The notes beneath the pieces were generated by a model. It saw only the letters and a list, made by a program, of their open reading frames with translations. It did not search any database and had not been told where the DNA came from. The position numbers were made by a program, and so were the translations under genes. Shown piece by piece: positions 23,701 to 35,602 of a stretch of 64,000 nucleotides of DNA. Each line of letters begins with the position of its first letter. Position 1 is the first letter of the stretch. The stretch lies in assembly GCA_905221605.1 (NCBI GenBank), contig CAJNDS010002515.1, positions 254,321-318,320 on the forward strand. The letters are read 5' to 3'. This DNA is from Symbiodinium natans. Taxonomy: Eukaryota; Sar; Dinophyceae; Suessiales; Symbiodiniaceae.

Positions 23701-26521
23701 GCAACAAGGACCAGCGACTCCTCAGCTTGGAATCCCGACATGCACACGATGCCACCGCGCAGGTCGTCTAAAGTCGTGATGTGCAGTATGGCATTATTGT
23801 TGTGTGCAGCCGGCATTTGCTGGCAATATGCAGGTGCTCTCGGCAAGCGAGTTAGTGGAAGACGTGGCAACGCGCTTCTCTGCAGGCATGCGTGAACCGC
23901 AAATGAAAGATGTTTATGCGTTAGCACAGATGCTCTTTTTTCGCATGCAGGAAGCAACTCGGAGCCTGCGCATGACGCCTTGGCAGGCAAGAGAGTCGTT
24001 TTGCGCGTCTTTTTGGAGTGTTCACGATCGCGATGCGAAATTTCTCGCGTCTTCCCCTCCTGACCTGATGATCTGCATGCAAACGGAGTTCCAAGGAGTG
24101 AGCAGAGTAAGCACTGGGAGTGACAAGGTTAGACGATTCAACTCCCAAGCTTTTCCCATTGTCACGCGGTGCTTCTGCACTGGTGAAATAATTGTAGCTC
24201 TGGGATCTGCGGCGGCCCGTCGCGCAGGGGAGATGTTCCGGCAGCACAACGGAGAATAATCATTGAACTGAGCCTGCGGGTGGTGGGGTGGGGGCATGCG
24301 CGACAGCAAGATTGTTTCAGAAATCCTGCGTTTATGAACCAATTACAAAATGACATCGACCTCCCTTCTCGAAAAGAGAGGGCGGAGCAAGAGAGAGAGA
24401 GAGAGCCCAGGCCTCGGCGGATTTGTTTGTCCCCTTCTGCAAAATCTGCTCTTTTTGTATGGCGCGAGGCAGGGTTCCGAGTGCACGGGCGGAACATGCC
24501 GAGGCCGAGTGAACGGCGAGTGCTACAGTGTACACAGAGTACATAGAGTCTACAAAGTCTTGGTCTCTGTGTGCTGTTATAGTATGCTGTGCTTTCAGAG
24601 CGTCTCGCACAAGGCGCGAAGCAACGCTGGCGAAGAGGCTTTTTTGTCAACATTTGTCAACTTTGCAACAAAGTGTCAGCATGTGTTTTTACATTTTGTG
24701 TTTCCGCCATGGCCGTGGGAGCCAATGCGGGCCGGCGGGGGGCCAGCGCAGTTAGCTGGGGTCAGCCGGGGCCAGCTGTGGACAGCAAGGGCCAGCCGGG
24801 GCCAGCTGGGGCCGCAAGGACAACAACAGCAAATCATGCTGTAGGGAGAGGGAGTGAGTGTCTCAGTGCTCGTTGGCACATCTGGCCACAATTTTCGAGG
24901 CTGCTGGCGGGCACCAATCGAGGTGCATTGGTGGGAAGATGTATGGCAAGTGAGCTGCTTTGGGCAGTCTTGCAAAAACCCTGCAGGCGAGCTGCTGTTA
25001 CTGTCCATCGCGCTGGTGCGGAAGATGGAGGCGGACCTTTGACCATCGCCTCCGGACCTTCCGGCCCAGAGATGAGTGCGGGTCCGGGCCCGTCCGTTTC
25101 TGCAGTGCCCGTGCCCGGCACGCCCAGCATGCTCGGCACCGGCCGTTCCGCAGACGGCGAAGAGCGGCTTCAGCGGCCTGGGCCTTCTGGGCCCGGCGGC
25201 GACGGCGACGCCGGCAGTGGGGAAGCTTTCGAGGGCCTCGCACCCTCCCACCGAGACGGTTCCGGTGCCACCATCATCACAGGTGACGCATGGCCCAGTT
25301 GGCCCAGTGCAGATGGTGCGGCAGGGAGTATTAGCTTCGCGGCAGAGCGCGCGGGTGAAGCTCGTGAAGCCTTTCGCGACTATCGCGGGGAGAATGCTGA
25401 TGGGGCGGCAGGTGAAGCCCGTGAGGCCCGAATTTCAGAGAATGCGTATGACATGAGCGTCCCGAACGGCATGTCGCGACGCGCCTCCGGACACACTGGG
25501 CACTCTGCGCACTGGGGTGATGGACGTGATGGAGCTGGTGGCAGCGAGTCCGAAGTGCACTTGCCACAGTCCTTGGGAGGAGATGGTGCTGCGGGCGGAG
25601 GCCTTTGCCTAGACTAGGTATCCCGTCCTATCAATTTTTTTCAGACGTGCAACAGGTCGCGCTCGTGAAGGAGACTTTGGCGGTGGAGCCCCAGGCCCAG
25701 AAGCCCAAGAGGCGCACCATGGCGCACCGGTTTTTCCTGAGAATTGTCAGAGCTTGCCTAATAGTGGAAGAGTGCACACGAAGGGACGCGTGCCTGAAGC
25801 GGACCGCGCAGCGGCACCATGGCAGCAGAATGCAGACTCTTCTTCCTTTTCCTCTCTCTTCCTCTCTCTTCCTCTCTCTTCCTCTCTCTTCCTCTCTCTT
25901 CCTCTCTCTTCCTCTCTCTTCCTCTCTCTTCCTCTCTCTTCCTCTCTCTTCCTCTCTCTTCCTCTCTCTTCCTCTCTCTTCCTCTCTGTTCCTCTCTTTT
26001 CCTCTCTCCCTCTCGTCCTCTCTTCCTCTCTGCCTGTCTTCCTGTCTTCCTGTCTGCCTGTCTGCCTGTCTGCCTGTCTGCCTGTCTGCCTGTCTGCCTG
26101 TCTGCCTGTCTGCCTGTCTGCCTGTCTGCCTGTCTGCCTGTCTGCCTGTCTGCCTGTCTGCCTGCCTGTCTGCCTTCCTGCCTTCCTTCCTGCCTTCCTG
26201 CCTTCCTGCCTTTGTGCCTTTGTGCCTTTCTGCCTTTCTGCCTTTCTGCCTTTCTGCCTTTCGGCCTTTCGGCCTTTCGGCCTTCCTGCCTTCCTGGCCT
26301 TTTCCGGCCTTTCCGGCCTTTCCGGCCTTTCCGGCCTTTCCGGCCTTTCCGGCCTTTCCGCCTTTCCGCCTTTCCACCTTTCCGTCTTTCCGCCTTTCCG
26401 TCTTTCCGTCTAATGGTCTTTCCGCCCTCTTGCCCTCTTGCTCTCTTGCTCTGTCTTGCTCTTTCTTGCTCTTTGTTTCCCTTTCTTTCTCTCTCTCGCT
26501 CTCTTTCTCTCTGTTTCTTTC

Positions 26522-26572
<51 letters not shown>

Positions 26573-26743
26573 CTCTCCCTCTTTTTCTCTCTCTTTTTCT
26601 CTTTCTTTTTTTCTCATTCTTTTTCTCTTTCTCTCTCTGTCTGTCTTCCTCTCTTTCTCTCTTTCTCTCTTTCTCTCTTTCTCTTTTTGTCTCTTTCTCT
26701 CTTTCTCTCTCTCTCTCATTCTCTCTTTCTTTCTCTTTCTCTC

Positions 26744-26798
<55 letters not shown>

Positions 26799-26801
26799 TT
26801 C

Positions 26802-26832
<31 letters not shown>

Positions 26833-27808
26833 CTCTTTCTCTCTCTTTCTCTCTCTTTCTCTCTCTTTCTCTCTCTTTCTGTTTATCTCCGTTTTTCTTT
26901 CTAACTGAAAAGAGGTGTGCGTGCCAGAGTTGTGTCTCCCCTAGTTCTGTTCGCTGCATGTTTGCTCTTCGTCGTCTCACTGGCTGTATATCCTTGGCTG
27001 TCGTTTGGGGCGTTGCGGAGGCTTCATATCTCCTCCTAGCTTCAGCCACATGTTTCATCAAAGGCGCGAGCTGCTGGGAGCTCGCAAGGCCTCCGTGGCT
27101 GTGTTAAGATTCGTCTCAAGACTCTCGGATGTGTCAGGGCGCCGCCAAGAAGTTCACGAAGTCTCAGAGTCTCTGCTCAGTGCGAAGAGTCGTACGATTC
27201 GTTTAATTTTTGTGGCGGGGTGCAATGAAGGTGCGCACACTGGCGCCTGTGGCATTTTGTGTTCAGGATGCCCAGGACGTGTCTCCAGACTCCGCTTCGC
27301 AGGAGCGGGCGGTCCTTCATCACTGTTCTTGTGGTTTTCCTTGACAGGCTCACACGATCTTAGCTGCTTTCAGTTACTGATGGCAGGATTTCGAAGACAG
27401 TGTCAGCCAGTTGCAATCCTTGGACGAAGCCTTGCTCTCCCTTGTCAGTTGCCTGGCTGAGCCTGGCTGCAGCTGCAGAGCTGGATCTGGGCACTCTGGG
27501 CACTCTGATGGTGGCGCGGTCTTACACGTGTCTTGGCCTCGCCTGAGGCCGCAGCACAGGCCGCGGCCATGGCCATTGCGATGAGCGCGATGAGGGCGAC
27601 GAGGGCGGGCGCGATGTGCGAGAAAGTTCAGGGCAAGAGCCGAAGCTTCAGCTTTCTCGGGTCTGGTCGTGTTGTGTTTTTATTTTTGTTTTTTTGTGCA
27701 CGTGTCTCTGTGTGTGTGTGTGTGTGTTTTTGTGCAGAGCGGCGTCCAAAGGTTCGACCCCTCCGAGGCGCCCAGCAGGAGCTGGCGCAGCTATCTTCTA
27801 CTCTATAG
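20756..27808 (+). CDS. Unrecognised multi-exon gene encoding helical/coiled-coil segments
   Basis: Gene-level entry with approximate limits. Candidate exons, all + strand, include 20,756-20,811 (VPEITQVAEQMSGAILDL, GC donor), 21,105 to about 21,208 (VIECTAVLFEHLVELTQGLD), 21,625-21,703 (LHTMWEERAINAESASQRVA) and 21,761 to about 21,820 (DLRHDVAEFFSEEESR). Further ones are 23,557-23,647, 23,834 to about 24,000, 25,645-25,729, 27,387-27,455 and 27,738-27,808. The last ends with a stop. Composition is helical and charged, with no domain I can name. Continuity as one gene is inferred from strand and similar exon style; several junctions are unresolved, and two or more genes are possible. Confidence 0.55.
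21625..21820 (+). CDS. Paired coiled-coil exons of the unrecognised gene
   Basis: Exon 21,625-21,703 ends CTATTCCAG|GTCGG in phase 0. Exon 21,761 onward starts after GATGCGCAG in phase 0 with DLRHDVAEFFSEEESR. The 57-nt interval between them is short but within the range seen for small introns. Both peptides are strongly helical and acidic. Confidence 0.6.
22800..23647 (+). CDS. Paralogous exon pair (ELPE-type)
   Basis: The segment at 22,800-22,860 reads ELPELRLAVHAQEVADML. Exon 23,557-23,647 (GACAAG|GGGGAG to ATGCA|GTGAAA) reads EMFLQTGRQTVELPEMRVAL then HSQDRAATMQ. The shared pattern ELPE(L/M)R(L/V)A(V/L)H(A/S)Q(E/D) is in frame in both. The start of the second exon also resembles 24,228-24,256 (GEMFRQHNGE), with the same acceptor phase. 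Confidence 0.6.
23834..24000 (+). CDS. Helical exon of the unrecognised gene
   Basis: Follows ATATGCAG|GTG. It encodes VLSASELVEDVATRFSAG and then KDVYALAQMLFFRMQEATRS. The frame stays open to a TAA at 24,257, but codon quality drops after about 24,000, so read-through into an intron is likely. Alternating hydrophobic and charged residues suggest a helical bundle. Confidence 0.55.
25076..25612 (+). CDS. GC-rich proline-rich segment with one in-frame TGA
   Basis: One frame reads PPTETVPVPPSSQ, then QGVLASRQSARVKLVKPFAT and VKPVRPEFQRMRM. It meets TGA at 25,454-25,456 and continues in the same frame as RTGVMDVMELVAASPKCTCH to TAG at 25,610-25,612. A second frame across the same GC-rich DNA is also open and gives AGEAREAFRDYRGENADGA. 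I prefer the first on amino-acid composition. The boundary around the TGA is unresolved: small intron, sequencing error or true stop. Confidence 0.4.
25645..25729 (+). CDS. Basic linker exon
   Basis: Follows a good pyrimidine tract (TTTTTTTCAG|AC) and ends CACCG|GTTTTT. It encodes DVQQVALVKETLAVEPQAQK and then PKRRTMAH. The basic PKRR could be a nuclear localisation motif, but this is only a resemblance. It directly precedes the 1-kb pyrimidine tract, which is therefore intronic. Confidence 0.65.
25848..26885. repeat. 1-kb pyrimidine tract of successive tandem repeats
   Basis: Blocks follow one another: a 10-bp unit TCTCTTCCTC (about 25,848-25,990), an 8-bp unit CTGTCTGC (26,046-26,165), CCTTTCTG types, a 9-bp unit GGCCTTTCC (26,295-26,355), then TTTC tetramers and TTTCTC-type repeats to about 26,885. 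All six frames are largely open, giving Ser/Leu/Phe-rich or Arg/Glu/Lys-rich frames of up to 500 codons. I treat these as artefacts. Confidence 0.93.
27387..27808 (+). CDS. Last exons of the unrecognised gene, with stop codon
   Basis: Exon 27,387-27,455 (GGCAG|GAT to CTG|GCTGAG, GC donor, 23 codons) encodes DFEDSVSQLQSLDEALLSLV then SCL. Exon 27,738-27,808 follows a T-rich tract and GTGCAG, reads RRPKVRPLRGAQQELAQLSS then TL, and stops at TAG 27,806-27,808. The intervening GC-rich 27,540-27,650 could hold another exon (PEAAAQAAAMAIAMSAMRAT). Coiled-coil character continues to the end. Confidence 0.6.
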
Positions 27809-28257
27809 CCGTTCTAACATTCTAACATGTTCTTTCTAATAGTTTCGAAATTTGAGAATTTAGAGGAAAGCCAAGTCGCAGGAGTTCGTCCGACTTGAGC
27901 AGATGTGCTCAGCGCGAGGCCAGCATGCTGCTTGTGGGTCTGGAACTCTCTGAATGAACTACTGATGAAATGGCTGCCCTATGCGGCGAAGAGTGGTCAG
28001 CCTACGTGAGTCTGCTGTGTTTGATATGCACGGCTCGTTTGACAAGGAGGCTGAGACTTGACGGCGCGGGCAACTGAATCGCCAGCCGGCAGCATCAAGC
28101 ATTTGTTCCCTGTGAGATGGGGGGGTTCAGGCTACGTGCGGCTCTTGTGGTTGTAGCATAGCAAGATTGCATGTTTTCGGTTGTTGCTATTGGCCTTCAA
28201 GGTTCTGCACCTCATGCCAGGGGCCACAAATGGTAAGCTTTTCAAGGCTGCAGGCCG

Positions 28258-28482
28258 AGGCAGTGCTGGGCATTCAAGAAGCCTCCTGGATAGGCTGAAA
28301 CCAGTGAAGCTTGAGAAGTCGACCTTCCCGGCGGCAATCAGTCGCCACGAGGACCACAGAACCAAGCAGGCGGGGCTGGCAAACCGAGAGCGCATGCACA
28401 GCATCTGTGGTGAGTCTTCTTCTCCCGTCCGAAGTCCGGGGAAGAGGTTTGATTCGGAAGGGAAGCCACGTGCTAGGTCCTG
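28258..28482 (+). CDS. Isolated exon(s), charged
   Basis: The frame encodes LLDRLKPVKLEKSTFPAAIS, then HEDHRTKQAGLANRERMH, and stops at 28,480-28,482. It looks coding by composition (many K, R, E, H) but I cannot place splice sites with confidence. It may be the start of another gene, or the end of a paralogous one. No family recognised. Confidence 0.4.
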
Positions 28483-28499
28483 ATAGGTCTTAGGTTGCA

Positions 28500-30660
28500 A
28501 ACTATGCATGAGTGCTGCATGAGCTTGGTTGCAAAGGCGCCGAGATCTGCGGACTTTCGCAGTTTTCCGCCGAGTCCACAGTCACTTGATGTTCACCGAA
28601 CAGCATGGTTGGGTAGCTGGATACCAACCCACCGCACAAGAAGAACGGTGATGTGCAACAATGTACAACAATGTGCAACAGGGAGCCTTCGCCCCTCCCC
28701 AAAGAGTGGAGAATGTCAGGATCATCAGGCTGACAAAAGATGCGTGGGGCCTCTCCTTATTTCACCTCAACTCGGAATGCACTCTGAGCGTGACTGCCAC
28801 AAATGCCACATGCTCATTTATGCCGTTTTATGGGTTCCAGACAAGGTGTGCCGTGAGCTTTTTCATCGGTGTCTTTTCCATCTCTTCCTGGGCGAAGCAC
28901 GAGTGCGACCCAATCTTGCACAACACACTGCATGTGGCACAGGCACAGCAAGGATCCCAAGGACCCGACTCCTCCACGCCTCGAACGTTGCGTGTTGTGA
29001 CGCCATGTTACTCATAGGTGTCCTTGTGGCAGACACATCTAAACCCTTAAGTGCAAGATTCGATTGGGCATTTGCAATATCGCCAAACCATGGAGTGCAG
29101 ATGTAGAACACAATTTGGAACACGATGTAGAATGATGTAGAGTAGTGGAGATTGCGCCGCGTTGTGGCGAAGTGATGGCTGTTCAACGGGTGTGAAGCCC
29201 AGAGCAGCTGGAGTCAGCTGGAGAGTTTCGAAGTAGCTTTGGCGAACTTGCGCATACTTTGCTCTGGTTACCGAGTGCAGTCGGGTTCTCACTCCAGTAT
29301 CACTCCGTGTCTATTTCATATGTCACTTCGTCAGCGCCTCAGGCCACAATCCTTGGGCTGTCGTTGTTGTTGCCAAGCTTGTCCGCCGGAAACCTCAGAA
29401 GGCTACACGCTGCTGCTCGACGTGTAGTACGTGTAGCGAATGTTCGCACTGGTCAGCCGATGTTGGTCAGCTCTGTGTTTTGGAACTGCGAAGCCCGTCA
29501 TGAAGCCCGTCATGAAGCCTGTCATGAAGCCCATGTAGTGTAGTTCCGAGGTTTTGCCCGACAAAGAGCCTTGCCTTGAGGCCACGGTCCGGAAAGCATT
29601 TTGGTGTAGCGATGTGTTTTACAATGGCCCCCGAATTTTCCGACGTCCGCGTTGATTTCAGATTGCACTTTTTGCCTTCGGAAAAGGTTTGGTGGATGTT
29701 GAGGTCTCACTGGTTGATAAGAAAGTTGCGTTCACATTGGGGTTTCGTATCTTGCGATGTGTATTTCTCTCTTGACGTGTAAATCTCTACATGAGCGTCT
29801 GCATTGCGGTGATGTGCATTTCCACGGCTGATGTGTGTTAACCACCTCGCTTCTTGCAAGAAACTGGAACACGCAATATGCCTCGAGGTAGTATCAGGTC
29901 TTGAGGCATTGCGTATGTTGACGTTCCTTCGCGTTGTGTTCCATAGCATTGCTGTCTGGCCACCCGATGCTTCGGTCTTTTCCACAGCTTGTTTTATCGC
30001 ACGATGGAACGTTGCCAGCGCATGCAGAATGCCAAGAGGGATAATATAGTATCTCGTATTTGTGAAGCATTCGCCTTCAAAGACATGCGCGTCACGAAGA
30101 AAGAATCATTGCCGACAGTCCCTGGGGAGGGCCTGTCCCCCGCCGAAACAAGGTTTTCATGATCCCTGAAGCCATCTCAAGCCAGCACAGAGCCGGCAGG
30201 AGTGTGGAAACTTCACTGGCTGGTGCAGCTGGTGTGGAGTTGGCAAGGCAGGAACCTCGAGGCTATGTGAGTGCAACATGAGTCGCATAGTGCAACAATG
30301 TGACTTTAGGTGTCACTTAGTGCCCTTCGTGACTTAGTGTACTTGGACCTTGCCAAAGCTAAGCTCCAGGCCTGCTGCCGAGCTGGGCAGGGCCCAGAGG
30401 ATGGGAGCAAAAAGAAACATCTGCTAACATATGCCATCTTTCCCGGAGAGAGCGAATAGAACCAGCCATTGAGAAGGTGGCTAGCGGAAGGTGGCTAGCG
30501 GAAGTGTTTGGAGCCTTCTTGTTCTTTGCAGGAGTGCTTGACCTCTGCTGATTCGTTCTACGAGGGGAATCGGTGCATCCAACCTTCAGATCAGGCGTTT
30601 TCGGAGTGAGCGGTCACTGAGCAAGGGCAGCTCAAATTCAGCTCTAAATGGTTTCAGTGA
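28500..30660. other. Stretch without a supported gene
   Basis: Only short, weak open frames on both strands. Minor repeats are ACAATGTGCA-type triplication at 28,650-28,680 and CATGAAGCC/CGTCATGAAG copies at 29,498-29,530. I see no exon with good splice sites here. Confidence 0.4.
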
Positions 30661-30731
30661 GTTGACGGGACATGGGTCAATTCACCTTACTTGTGTGTTC
30701 ATCACGAGCAGAATTTCGACTATGGTGGCAG

Positions 30732-30817
30732 TGCCAGGCGCTGAAGACGCTTGGTGTGGCGTCGATCTCAGCACTCCTTGGTGTCGTGTGGTTTTGCGGA
30801 ACAGGCATTGAACTCCA
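30732..30817 (+). CDS. Isolated membrane-segment exon
   Basis: Starts after GGTGGCAG and ends at a possible GC donor (CTCCAG|GCATGG). It encodes CQALKTLGVASISALLGVVW followed by FCGTGIELQ, a short hydrophobic helix. Downstream read-through gives ACLNNPETPKDCC before a stop. Too short to assign. Confidence 0.45.
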
Positions 30818-33562
30818 GGCATGGTTTGCATGTCTGAACAACCCGGAGACCCCCAAAGACTGTTGCTGGCATGACAGATGTTGACTTCTACTGCAAAGTT
30901 CAAACACTAAGCATCCTGTTCACCTTCTGATATCGGAGGCCTAGGTTGGACCCACCAACATCTCTGTGGCTACAACACTATCATAACACTTCATTACGTG
31001 ATGTTTCCGTTGAGTTCTGAACCTGCATGACCCTGCGCCAGCTTGGGCGACTTTGTCTGTTAACCTAAGGGTAGTCACTTGGTCCCTTAGTATGGTCTGT
31101 TGCCAGGCTTACAGGGTTCTGAAGTACGGATTGCGTCCGTGCTCCGTTCTCAACCCATCACCCCTCATGGTCTCTTCCCTTCCCCCTCCCCCCCCCCCCC
31201 CCTCCAATCCTAAACCCACCAAGAACCACAAGGAGGGGAGGGGGGGGCCCTAAACCCTAAATGTTGAAGGTGGGCCGCATTTTCACTGCTTATTTCCACC
31301 TAAATAGCAGAATCAGCGCACGTGGATTTCTATGGCGAGGCTCAGACGACTTCCGTTTTACGCTCACCCAAGAAGCAAAGACTCAAGAACAGAGGATCTC
31401 TAGCTAGTCTGTACACTATACAACTTCACAAGCTAGATGATCTTGGTATGGCTCTATGAGAAGATCTTCGTATGGCTCTATGGGGTTTCTACATAGCCTT
31501 CCCCTAACATAGAGTCCAAGACGTGACGGCAGGCGCAAATGTTTGTACGGCCCTAAACCTGAAGCATCTTGACCTCACGGCCGGGAATGTTTCAACACTA
31601 CATAAACCCGCATGAAGAGGGGGGTTCCTTCGACGCTTGGTGTCTTTTCTGTTTTTCCACTTTCTGCATTGGATGGATGCATGCTGATGAATGGCTGATG
31701 GGCACGTTGATTTTGATCGAATTTGAAACATCGTTTTTGAACGGGAGGGGAGGCTGTCACGAGATCTTGTTCGAAATTCCCGAGAAGTGAAATGAAATGG
31801 AGGGCACATCGCCCACTTGTGGCCATCTGATCGTTTGCGATGTCTTTGTGTGTGACTAAATTTTGGTTAACCTGCACTTCCAGAGCCCTCTCGCTTGCGA
31901 TTCTGTTGACCTGGACGGCCTCGCCCTCGATATGGGTTGCCAAACAACAAACTCGCCTGCGACAGTTCGGGTGTAATGAAGGCTTACACGCATAGGGTTA
32001 AGGGCGGCTCATGGCGTGGGGCTGAGAGGGGTCTGAGGGAGTATCTTTCGAAGACAGAAGATGGCCCAAGCGAAGAAGCCGTTTAAACAAACACAAGCAA
32101 AAATCAGAAGAAACGTCGCAAGTGAAAGGAACAAATGACAAGCGAGTGTGGATCCGACTGAAAGCCTACACAATCTATTCGTGATGCCGCTCTGCGCGCC
32201 CTCCGCGCCCTCTGCACCCCAACGCGCTAGCGCTCTAGGCGCCCTCGCATTGTGTTTACGCGGCGGGCGCGGTGACTGCTCTGAGAGTTGTGGATGTTGT
32301 TTGGTGTGATTTCGAACTCCAGTGTCAGCGGCAGTCCTTTCTTCAGCGTGTGAGCGAGATACGAGCCAACAAGGTTTCCTTCAGCTTCGATCTACACGGC
32401 CTGTTTTATGATGCAGTGGAAGCGCACAGCTTGCAAGTTTGAATGCTGTGAACGTTCGGGTTCCCTTAAACATCTGCTTGCTTTATCCAGTCAGTTGGTG
32501 GACTATCGGCCAGGAATTTGAAGTTCAAGGAGAGCCTCGTCCTACGCGCGAAGGCGGGGGCGACGCGATGTGGCGGCATTGCAAGTCACCTCCTGTGCTC
32601 GGGCGCCATAGAAGTAGTATGGACTGCAATTGCGCAGATGTGCAGGCATGTGAGGGTACGTGTCTTTCTGTTGGGTCACTTGTTGATCCCTAGTCTAAGC
32701 CCTGCATAAATGGAAGGATGGGGGCAGGACTTGAGGTACAACCCTGCATTTGTACATCACCTTTTTTGTGTCCTCGGATGACTTCTGAGGGTTATTTGCA
32801 CCTTACTTCGTACGTTGTGCAGCGTGTTTGTTTTGAAGTCGCTTAGGCATAAAGACAACACCATCCACCAACGCCCTGGAAAACTGCTTCCGAATGCAGG
32901 CTTGTCCCGATTCGGCCTGTTGCTTGACTGTCGGCATCGATGTTCTCACGACAAGTAGCGGCGCCAAAAAACAAACGAAAACGTCTTGAATTTCGCGCTG
33001 CGTTGTTCTGCTTCCTCTTTGCTTTGCTGCTGCTTTGCTGCTGCTTTGCTGCTGCTTTGCTGCTGCTTTGCTGGTAGAACTGTCCGTTTCTCAGCTGCAC
33101 GCAGCTCAGCCCCGGCATGGCTGAATCTCAGGTCCCAAAACGAAAGCAGCAATCTACAGAATCTACAGCATTTTTACAAAGATGGACTTCCTGTCTGCGC
33201 CCTGTGTCAGCACTTGTGTTTTCGAGTCGAAGCTTGGACTCAGGATTTCGCGAGAAAGCTCATGCTCAATACATCGCAACCTCACCAAATGGCGATTGAT
33301 TTCAGCAGAGGTGCGGGGGTGTCGGAATGAGCTTTATTGTGGCTTGACATGCTGACTGCACTATCTTGATGCGTTTCTGCTGAAAGGTGGCAGGGGCTTC
33401 GCAACTGTCCACATGACAATGATGGATACTTGGCTGACTTGTACGAACTGTTACCAACATCCGCACTTCTTTCCGCTGTAACTTCGACGGAACACCTGTG
33501 CGTAGAGACTCCCAGATTCCAAGCGGTGGGAAAGCAGCCGTGGTTTTTGCCGAGAACAGGCT

Positions 33563-33618
33563 GCAACATGCTGCAACATGCTGCAACATGCTGCAACATG
33601 CTGCAACATGCTGCAACA
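33563..33618. repeat. 10-bp tandem repeat CTGCAACATG
   Basis: Six nearly perfect copies. Other short tandems nearby are a 12-bp GCTGCTTTGCTG type (33,009-33,070), TGATGCATCTG x3 (35,416-35,449), GTCGTCCTGTGT (35,302-35,330) and GTTGCATC x3 (36,472-36,500). They are typical intron clutter in this window. Confidence 0.85.
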
Positions 33619-35500
33619 TGCGTCGGTGCTGACTATTAACTATTTGAACTTGACATTCCGAGCAGGCTGTGCAGCATGCCTTCCGTAGCCAAGTTCGAGG
33701 CAGATGTGCAGTTCTCAGGTTTGCACGTTCGAATCAATGCCTGTTCCCGCCCTGCATAATTCGGTTGCAAGATTTGAACTGAGGCTCAGAACGTCGATGG
33801 CATGAAGTTTGGTGAGCACGGGAAGACTGTCGAAGTCAGGCATCTCCGCAAATGCGACTGCTTATCTTTGGATATTCGCTTGATCGTCCAAAGGTTCCGC
33901 CATCGCAAAGTAGAGGATGGCAAAGCCTGTCCGAAGGCCAGTTTCCAAGTTTTTGTCTTGAGACGGTGCGCGGTAGCACAACACGCGCCCACACAAGACG
34001 TGCCCGCACAAGATGTTTTTATTAAATTGTCGAGGATCCCGCTGCCTCCATGACAAAGCGAGCAAGCCTGGAAAGCCAAGCGCAGGCAACGCATGTTTTG
34101 ACTTTCATGCAGCTTTCAAGCAACTCTCATGGCTTTCATATGAAAGCTCTCATCAGCCTCATCAGCCTTTGCTGCAACGAGAAGGTGTGGCTTCCGTGGC
34201 TGGCTGCAGGCCTTTTTGGAGGCACCCGCTTGAGTCCTTGCGGGGAGACTTGGTTACTTTGCATGTGAATACTTTGACAGGATCCTGTCTCACCTGTGCA
34301 CTGCTAAGCGCCGGCCTTGCATGCTGAGCCCATGGTGACCCCAGCTGCTCCAGGAGCTGCTTCACGTACTTTCACTGCACAGGTCTCTGCAACGATCACT
34401 GCAAGGAGAAACCGGTGCGCGCGCGGCGCTCAAGCTTGAAAAGAGAATAGGGGGCCTGTTTCGGCAGCAGCTTTGATTCTCTTTGGCTCTTCTTAATGTT
34501 GTTTCAGGGCAGTGCTCGCCGGCATCCACATGAAGGTCGGTCCACGCTGGAGCTTTCTCAAAACAAAGAAGAAGCACCTACGGGAGGATGGTAATGGTGG
34601 GAGAGTTGCCTAGGCAGCGGATGGGCAGGAAGGAACCTACCTAAGAAAGGCGGTGATGCTGGTGAGGTTTTGAGGAGTGGCAGGGCCGTGCACACAGTGG
34701 GGCCTCTTTAGATGGGTGGGTTTCGGGGGTTGGAATTCAGGGTTTTTTTACAGTTTGCAGGCTCTTCGGCGAGTTTGAGTGTTGGTTTTCCTAGAATCGT
34801 TGACTCGTTGACTGGACCCCAAAACAGGTTCCCTTGATGCAGCCTCCTCCCCTCTGCATGTATCATGCGGTGTATTGCGGTGTAGAATGTGCAGAATGTC
34901 GGTGGGGCCACCTCCTATCTAAACATGGGACAGATTGGAGACGCGTGGGGTGAGGTGTTTGAAGCGTTTGGGAGGGTTCGGCGAGTTCGGGGCATGCTGC
35001 ATTCATGTGAGGTTGAGGGCGGAATGGGAAGAGTGCGGTGCATGCGGGAACCGGGGGGGGGAGAACAGTATCTCAGCGCGTGGAAATCCCAAAGCCGAAG
35101 CTGCAGCCTCGGAATGGATGAGCCGAGTGTACAGAACCATGCATCACAGCTGCCCACAGCGTGATGTTCGACAACGTTTCTGTTGGGCCCACATTTGCAC
35201 TCGTTTACTGAAATCGACATACCATGAACGGCTGATACGCTGAACCTTTGAACATATTTGAACGCTCATTCCTTCGATGCGAAGAGCATTCCCGCGCTTT
35301 TGTCCTGTGTCGTCCTGTGTCGTCCTGTGTTGTGCTGTGCTGGCCGTGTCTCTGGCTGCTGCGCTCTCGCTCGTCATGCCCGTTGCAGGCAAGGCTCAGG
35401 TGCCCACCCCGGTGCTGTGATGCATCTGTGATGCATCTGTGATGCATCTGCTCATGTGCTCTCGAAAGTATGCCAATTGAGCAGTTCGCAACGCAACCAG

Positions 35501-35602
35501 GTCTCCTGGAAGGACTCGTTTCGGGACGAGGCGCAGCACCTGACTGGACTCGTCGTTCGACTTTCGTGCAATTTGAGATATTTGAGTGTCGAGCAGCTCT
35601 GA
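35501..35602 (+). CDS. Isolated exon with strong coding character
   Basis: Follows CGCAACCAG|GTC. 33 codons then TGA at 35,600-35,602: VSWKDSFRDEAQHLTGLVVR and LSCNLRYLSVEQL. Third positions are mostly G or C, as in the well-supported exons. The minus strand is also open here (35,396-35,794), but the + frame agrees better with neighbouring gene direction. Possible terminal exon, or a GC donor inside the last codons (GAGCA|GCTCTG). Confidence 0.5.
   Translation, partial: VSWKDSFRDEAQHLTGLVVRLSCNLRYLSVEQL

Noticed and set aside
25605-27107. 500-codon open frame rich in Ser, Leu, Phe and the opposing Arg/Glu/Lys frame
   Set aside because: It consists almost wholly of pyrimidine microsatellite that is open in several frames on both strands. 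Only the first part (25,645-25,729) looks coding.
33676-33690. CCGTAGCCA resembling the first nine bases of the spliced leader
   Set aside because: The match stops after nine bases, which is expected by chance in a 64-kb window within an order of magnitude.
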